NCBI RefSeq assembly: GCF_018687715.1 | Contig: NC_056762.1 | Coordinates: forward strand, 42,136,520-42,200,519 | DNA length: 64,000 nucleotides | Direction: 5' to 3' | Source of the DNA: Carya illinoinensis | Lineage: Eukaryota; Streptophyta; Magnoliopsida; Fagales; Juglandaceae | Part shown: positions 59,490 to 64,000 of the stretch, piece by piece | Layout: the number at the start of each line of letters is the position of its first letter | How positions within the stretch are numbered: the first letter of the stretch is position 1 | Translations under genes and position numbers: made by a program | Notes under the pieces: model-generated | The model's input: the letters and a program-made list of their open reading frames with translations, nothing else | Database searches by the model: none | Told to the model about the DNA's origin: nothing

Positions 59490-59880
59490 TCCTCTCCCCT
59501 ATAAAAAAATTTTGTCCTCAAAATTTGTTACACTTAAAGTAAAGTCTAAAGCACTTATCCATCTCATCAATTCCACACTTATTTTAATCTTCGATCATTG
59601 TGTCAAACCTAATATTCCAAGATACTAACCTTTTGATATTGTCTCTTGGTGCCTCACATACATTCTAATCCCTTAGGTATATACATTCGCACACAAAATA
59701 TTGACTGCCATAGTCGCCAGTGTCCAATTCAAGTCTAAAATGTAAACTTCCAAAATAGAACTAAAAGCTTAATAGTGATTCCACCCAAATTATTAGCTTA
59801 ACCTCATATAAAATAGTAAATAACACTGTCCGCATAATATTATAACTTCATACGAATAGCGAAATAAAGCTTTCTAAAGT
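59490..59880 (-). mobile_element. Purine tract and 3' UTR remnant of the minus-strand gypsy
   Basis: On the minus strand GAGGACAAAATTTTT, TATAGGGGAGAGGA and then TGTAACACCC match the conserved 3' end seen at 22785-22821 in the intact gypsy. So 59489 is an LTR start and this is the internal side. Only about 400 bp of internal sequence remain before a T-run at 59890-59905. Confidence 0.65.
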
Positions 59881-59984
59881 TTGGAACTTTTTTTTTTTTT
59901 TTTTTAAAGAACTAACTACTGTTTTATTGGATTTTGGGGCTACCATTCTTTCATCTCAACAGATTATGCTAAGTTTTGTACCTT

Positions 59985-62340
59985 AGGCATTATACTTGTG
60001 GCAGAGCCGTATACCACTATTATACTTGTGGCAGGGCCTTAATGGAGCAGATCACAAACATAATCAAAACCATAATAGAATCAGATGCAAAATCAGAAAG
60101 TCATGCCAATGGTTTTAAAATGCGATATCATATCAAAATAGAGTACTGAATAGATTCATATAATCTTACATATTCAAAAACAAATTCAGAATATCTTCAC
60201 ATCACATGCACAAATTTTGAAATTTCATATTTGCTCTTTTTGCACAGTTCAAAAACATAATGCCAAAAATTTTCTCATTTCTACACTAGTCGTGAAAAAA
60301 ATAATTTTCTCTTTTATACATATTTCATTAATAGTAGAATAAATAACTGAGACTGTTTCAAATTTCTTTTCACAACAAAATATGCATATTTTTCAAAATC
60401 AACCTCAGTTCATTTTTTTGATGCAAAATCTAGTATATGAATCTCGCTTATCTAGACCTTTTAATTTCTCTAAATTTTCTTACAAGAGTGTCAAAGGAAT
60501 ATCAATCGTCGCCTATAAAATAGTAACGTAACCTACGTAAATTTCCAATCGAACACATACTTTATAATTAAAACTGAAGATACAAAAATTTATATTTTCC
60601 TTAATGCCCAAAACTCATCGGAACCATAAAATATTTACTCGCCCCAAAATACTTTGATATGCACACAATTACTTCAAACAAATACATGATTAAATCCTAA
60701 GATCATATTACTCCATAAAGTGGTCTTATAATATTCTCCAAGCAAACAAGTGATCTTGACATCAAAATATATGTAGTAAGCCCATTATATCCAGCCGTGG
60801 CCCATAAATCTGTGCAGCCCATAATGCAATATAACCCATAAAAACTATCTGCAAGCCCATGGCCCATTTCAATAAGCACGGTCCAAATTCCAAAATGCAT
60901 ACCAACTTGTAAGTGACAAAGATAAGAGTGAGGGTTACTTGAACTGCGGCAGAGACTGAGAGATAGGAGGGCTTTTGGAGAGAGATATAGAGGGGTAGAG
61001 TGAGAGTGTGTGTCTCGCATAGAGAGAGAAAAAGCCTTACCTTGGGAGCTTGCGTCAAAACAGTGACATTAGCTGGGCGAACGTGGATGAGGCTTGCTTT
61101 CTGACGAGTAATAGCGGCTCGAGGCGATGGTGGCAATGGCTGCATGGTGCAACCCTCGTGGTGGTTGGGCGGCTTGTGGAGGAGCCTTATGCAGTGGAGT
61201 TACTTGCTGTGTTTTCATGAGTTGAAACAGAGGCTCTCGATGGTTTACAGAGGGAAGGTAGTGGTTGTGCCAGACCATGGCTAGGTGGTGCAGTGGGGGC
61301 GCACGACAGGGCTTTGGGTAAACTCGAGCAGACTGAGTGGTGGTTTATACGGCGGCCTGAGGCAGTGTTTCTATGTTGGTTTGCTTGAAAGTATAGGGCT
61401 TACGAGGCCTGGGGTGCAGGAGTCTGGCAGTTGGTGACGTGAAGGGGAGAGGTGGCGATCGGCATTATCAGTGGCTGAGGAAGGAGTCGTGGAGGAGCTG
61501 CTGGACGTCGGTTGCTCTGTTTTGTTGGTGTAAAAGCAGGGGCATTTCTGTTGACCGTTTACAGTGGCTGGGGACGGTGGTTCAAGTGATTAGCGGTTAA
61601 GGATAGTAGAAGAGGAGGAGGAGTGATGGTGCAATGACTAAACTCACTAGGATGTGGACTCTTTGGCCGTGACACAGCAGGGCTCAACCATGGTTGCTTG
61701 CGGTTGTGTGGATTTTCGTGGGATGAGGTAGTGGTGAGAGAAGGAGCATGCAACGCTGTGGTGGCTGCCGTGTGGTGTTTCTCGAGGCTGCAGACACTAG
61801 TCTCGGTTGACACCACAGTGGTGGTAGAGAAACAACATGGGTGTGGGGGAGCATGAGGTGGACCAGGGTGAATGGTGGCACTGCGATTGGTGGTGGAGAA
61901 TAGGGCAAACCGACGGCAGACCCAAAACCACATGGAGTAGATGTGAGAGAAACTAACAAGTGACAGGATCTGTTGAGAGGAAGATCTGGGAGTTAGAAAA
62001 ATAGATTGAAAAAGGTTGGGGAAGGTGGGAATATGGAGGTAAAGTTTTGCTATATACAAGTGAATTCGCATATCGATTTGTATACTAATATTATTATATA
62101 TCTTTATATTTAAAATTTAAACTGACATAATTTTAATTAAAATTTAACTTTATGACTAATCACCTTAGATGTATGTGTGTGTTAGTTTGCATAATCGATT
62201 ATAACTAAATATTTTCATGAAGGAAAATCTGGATTGTATTGAGTTTGGTGCTGCCTGGACGTGGAGGCCTGGGGGAGTGAACGTGCGGCAGCCCTAGCTG
62301 GGGAGAGTTTCTACGTACATTGGTAAGCATGTATTTATAT
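59985..62340 (-). mobile_element. Second minus-strand LTR-like block
   Basis: It resembles 56560-58340: GTGGCAGGGCCTTAA, TCAGAAAGTCATGCCAA.GGTTTTAA, AAATAGAGTACTGAATAGATTCA and a GC-rich block ending AAACCCTAGAGA near 62350. ORFs at 60703-62071 (Ser/Pro/Thr/His-rich) have no recognisable domain and are probably compositional. Boundaries are uncertain. From 62360 to 62636 nothing is recognised. Confidence 0.5.
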
Positions 62341-62636
62341 AGGTAGCCAAAACCCTAGAGAATGACAAAAAATAAAAAATAAAAAATGAAGAAACGTGCA
62401 TGAGATACTGAATAGTCGTGTCGGGCTTTTGGAATAAAATCCTCGGCCACTACAAAAAATGTCCAGTTGGTCTATTATTTATTAAATGGGCTTAACTCAT
62501 TTATTGAGTCCAAAATCATACGTTAAATCTTGATGGCCCCGAAAAAATCTTCTTGACTCTTGGGCCTAATTAAACTCCCAGATACCAAATTTTATAGCTA
62601 GTATGCTAATACAAAATTATACAATAAATCTGAAAT

Positions 62637-62935
62637 TGTTATAAACTTATTGTATGATCATACATAGCTATTAATTAAGACTATTAAAACTATCAATTAA
62701 GACTAATATTTAGCCATTAATCAAGACCATTGAACCATCAATTAAGACCTATCTTTAGTCATCAATTAAGACTTAAACTATACCTACTCCTTTGTACTCT
62801 TATATATATGGATATCATTCACTTGTATATTATCAAGTTTTGCATTTGAATAACAACTCTTTCTCTTGCAATATCCTCTCTCTCTTACAATATTATTTCT
62901 CTTTTAGTTTCATACACGTTATCAACACGAAGGTT
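62637..62935 (+). mobile_element. Possible copia 5' LTR
   Basis: It starts TGTTATAAAC and ends TTATCAACA, upstream of a copia gag. It contains a TATA-like TATATATATGGATATC (62803-62818) and three runs of ATCAATTAAGAC / ATTAATCAAGAC. The 3' partner LTR is outside the window, so the limits are tentative. Confidence 0.4.
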
Positions 62936-63089
62936 CTGACGATTTTGAAACTAGTAGTCCTCTACTTCAAGTAAGTTTTTCAATATATTTTTATAGTTTT
63001 CAAAATGAATATGAAATGTTACATTACTTGTTATTACTTGATAAAAACTCTATATTTATTCTCTTGATTATGTGAATGTTAAACATGGG

Positions 63090-63340
63090 TCCTAAGGGAG
63101 ATTGGAAGATAAATCCGATCTCCACTCTCTCAAAGCCAATTCAGTAGCTTTTTGCTCAATTTCTCGTGGAGTCAAATTCTCATCAGTACGAGTCAGGGGA
63201 ATAGCCCCATGGCCTCTGATTTCCTTATGAGAGCAAAACTCTAATTGTTGAGCCAAGTAGGTCAGATTTTGACCTGCCACATGGAGATTCCCCGGAGGGG
63301 GCCCTTGCAGATAGACACAGAGAAATAGTAACCAAAGGTG
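63090..63340 (-). other. ycf4: Plastid-derived DNA (ycf4 fragment) inside a copia leader
   Basis: 63134-63226 on the minus strand encodes [20 protein letters not shown] and onward to IEQKATELA. This matches the C-terminus of plastid Ycf4 (photosystem I assembly) apart from a few changes. On both sides the frame continues in unrelated sequence (upstream [19 protein letters not shown]; downstream [13 protein letters not shown]), so the piece is a junction of several sources. It is not a functional gene here. Confidence 0.65.
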
Positions 63341-63366
63341 TTGTTCCTGTTTTATATATATAGAAA

Positions 63367-64000
63367 ATGTCAAATCTTACAAAATTAGAATTCGTTGCTC
63401 TTGACATTTCTGGAAAAAATTATTTATCTTGGATCCTTGATGCTGAGATCCATCTAGATGCGATGAACCTGTGAGATATAATTAAAAAAGGAAATCAAGG
63501 GTCCCGGCAGGACCGCGCTAAGGCAATCATTTTCCTTCGGCACCATCTTCATGAAGAATTAAAAACTGAGTATCTCACGGTGAAAGATCCACTTATTTTG
63601 TGGAATGATTTAAGGGAGAGATATGAGCACAAGAAAACTGTAATCCTCCCTAAAGCTCGTCATGATTGGATGCACCTGAGGGTGCAAGACTTCAAAAGTG
63701 TTAGTGAGTATAACTCTGCACTCTTTAAAATTAGCCCACTATTGAAATTATGTGGTGAAAAAGTCACTGATGATGACTTGTTAGAGAAGACATATACTAC
63801 TTTTCATAGATCAAATGTGCTCCTGCAGCAGCAGTATTGAGAGAGAAAGTTCAAAACATATTCTGAACTTATATCTTGTCTTCTATTATCTGAGCAAAAT
63901 AATGAGCTTTTGTTAAGAAATCATCAGTCACGTCCTACTGGTTCTATATCATTCTTTGAAATGAATGGTACTAAATTTACACCATTCCCATAAGCGAATG
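63367..64000 (+). pseudogene. gag: Ty1/copia Gag, broken and cut by the window edge
   Basis: The ATG at 63367 opens [20 protein letters not shown], followed by WILDAEIHLDAM and DRAKAIIFLRHHLHEELKTE. DPLILWNDLRERYEHKKTVI, LPKARHDWMHLRVQDFKSVS and EYNSALFKISPLLKLCGE follow. This is the UBN2/gag-polypeptide domain of plant copia elements. TGA stops interrupt it at 63472-63474 and 63838-63840. The frame continues past both to the window end (SELISCLLLSEQNNELL). The zinc knuckle and pol would lie beyond. Confidence 0.88.

Noticed and set aside
60703..62071. Ser/Pro/Thr/His-rich ORFs up to 170 codons
   Set aside because: Compositional, inside an LTR-like block, no recognisable family and no splice-compatible gene model.
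62451..62467. CACTACAAAAAATGTCC as a third CACTA terminus
   Set aside because: No subterminal repeats, no partner end and no target duplication could be seen.

Overview
This window is nuclear DNA from a flowering plant, probably a woody eudicot; I cannot name the species. The evidence is a seven-exon plant terpene synthase, plant-type CACTA transposons, Ty3/gypsy and Ty1/copia retrotransposons, and a plastid ycf4 fragment. Nothing prokaryotic is present. It is a small, recently duplicated terpene synthase (TPS) locus buried in nested transposable elements.

Host genes. A complete sesquiterpene-synthase-type TPS lies on the minus strand at 30825-33452 (7 exons, 560 codons, RRx8W, RDR, DDIYD and DDxxSxxxE motifs all present). 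A second copy starts at 1396 and runs off the left edge inside exon 4. Each sits in the same duplicated segment: 1-5244 plus 27631-29489 (copy 1), and 32055-39160 (copy 2). From about 1 to 3181 the copies are almost identical by eye. Beyond that they differ by roughly 3 percent, which suggests recent gene conversion or unequal exchange over the gene and its promoter. An older, rearranged piece of the same 5' flank lies at 39395-40262.

Transposons. Copy 1 is split by CACTA element 1 (5245-27630, TSD AGT). The unoccupied target is preserved in copy 2 at 37306-37308. CACTA 1 carries a broken TNP2-type transposase and a Transposase_24 (En/Spm) gene on the minus strand, and a divergent plus-strand 'putative plant transposon protein' gene. 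The latter is interrupted by a full-length 11.5-kb Ty3/gypsy chromovirus (14588-26136, TSD GAGTA). CACTA element 2 (40539-49270, TSD AAT) has no transposase; it carries pieces of a DUF21/CNNM membrane protein gene and of an unrecognised gene.

Right third. 49.8-64 kb holds a stray CACTA-like end, a solo LTR with perfect TSD (51581-52205), a dead LINE split by a hAT-like MITE (53180-55275), a pile of minus-strand gypsy LTRs with hairpin-forming tandem repeats (55281-62340), and the 5' end of a copia element whose leader contains plastid DNA (62637-64000).

Inferred order of events: solo LTR with its MITE and copia solo LTR, then segmental duplication, then CACTA 1 into copy 1, then gypsy into CACTA 1. 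TPS-core homogenisation came after the duplication. All divergence statements are by-eye estimates.
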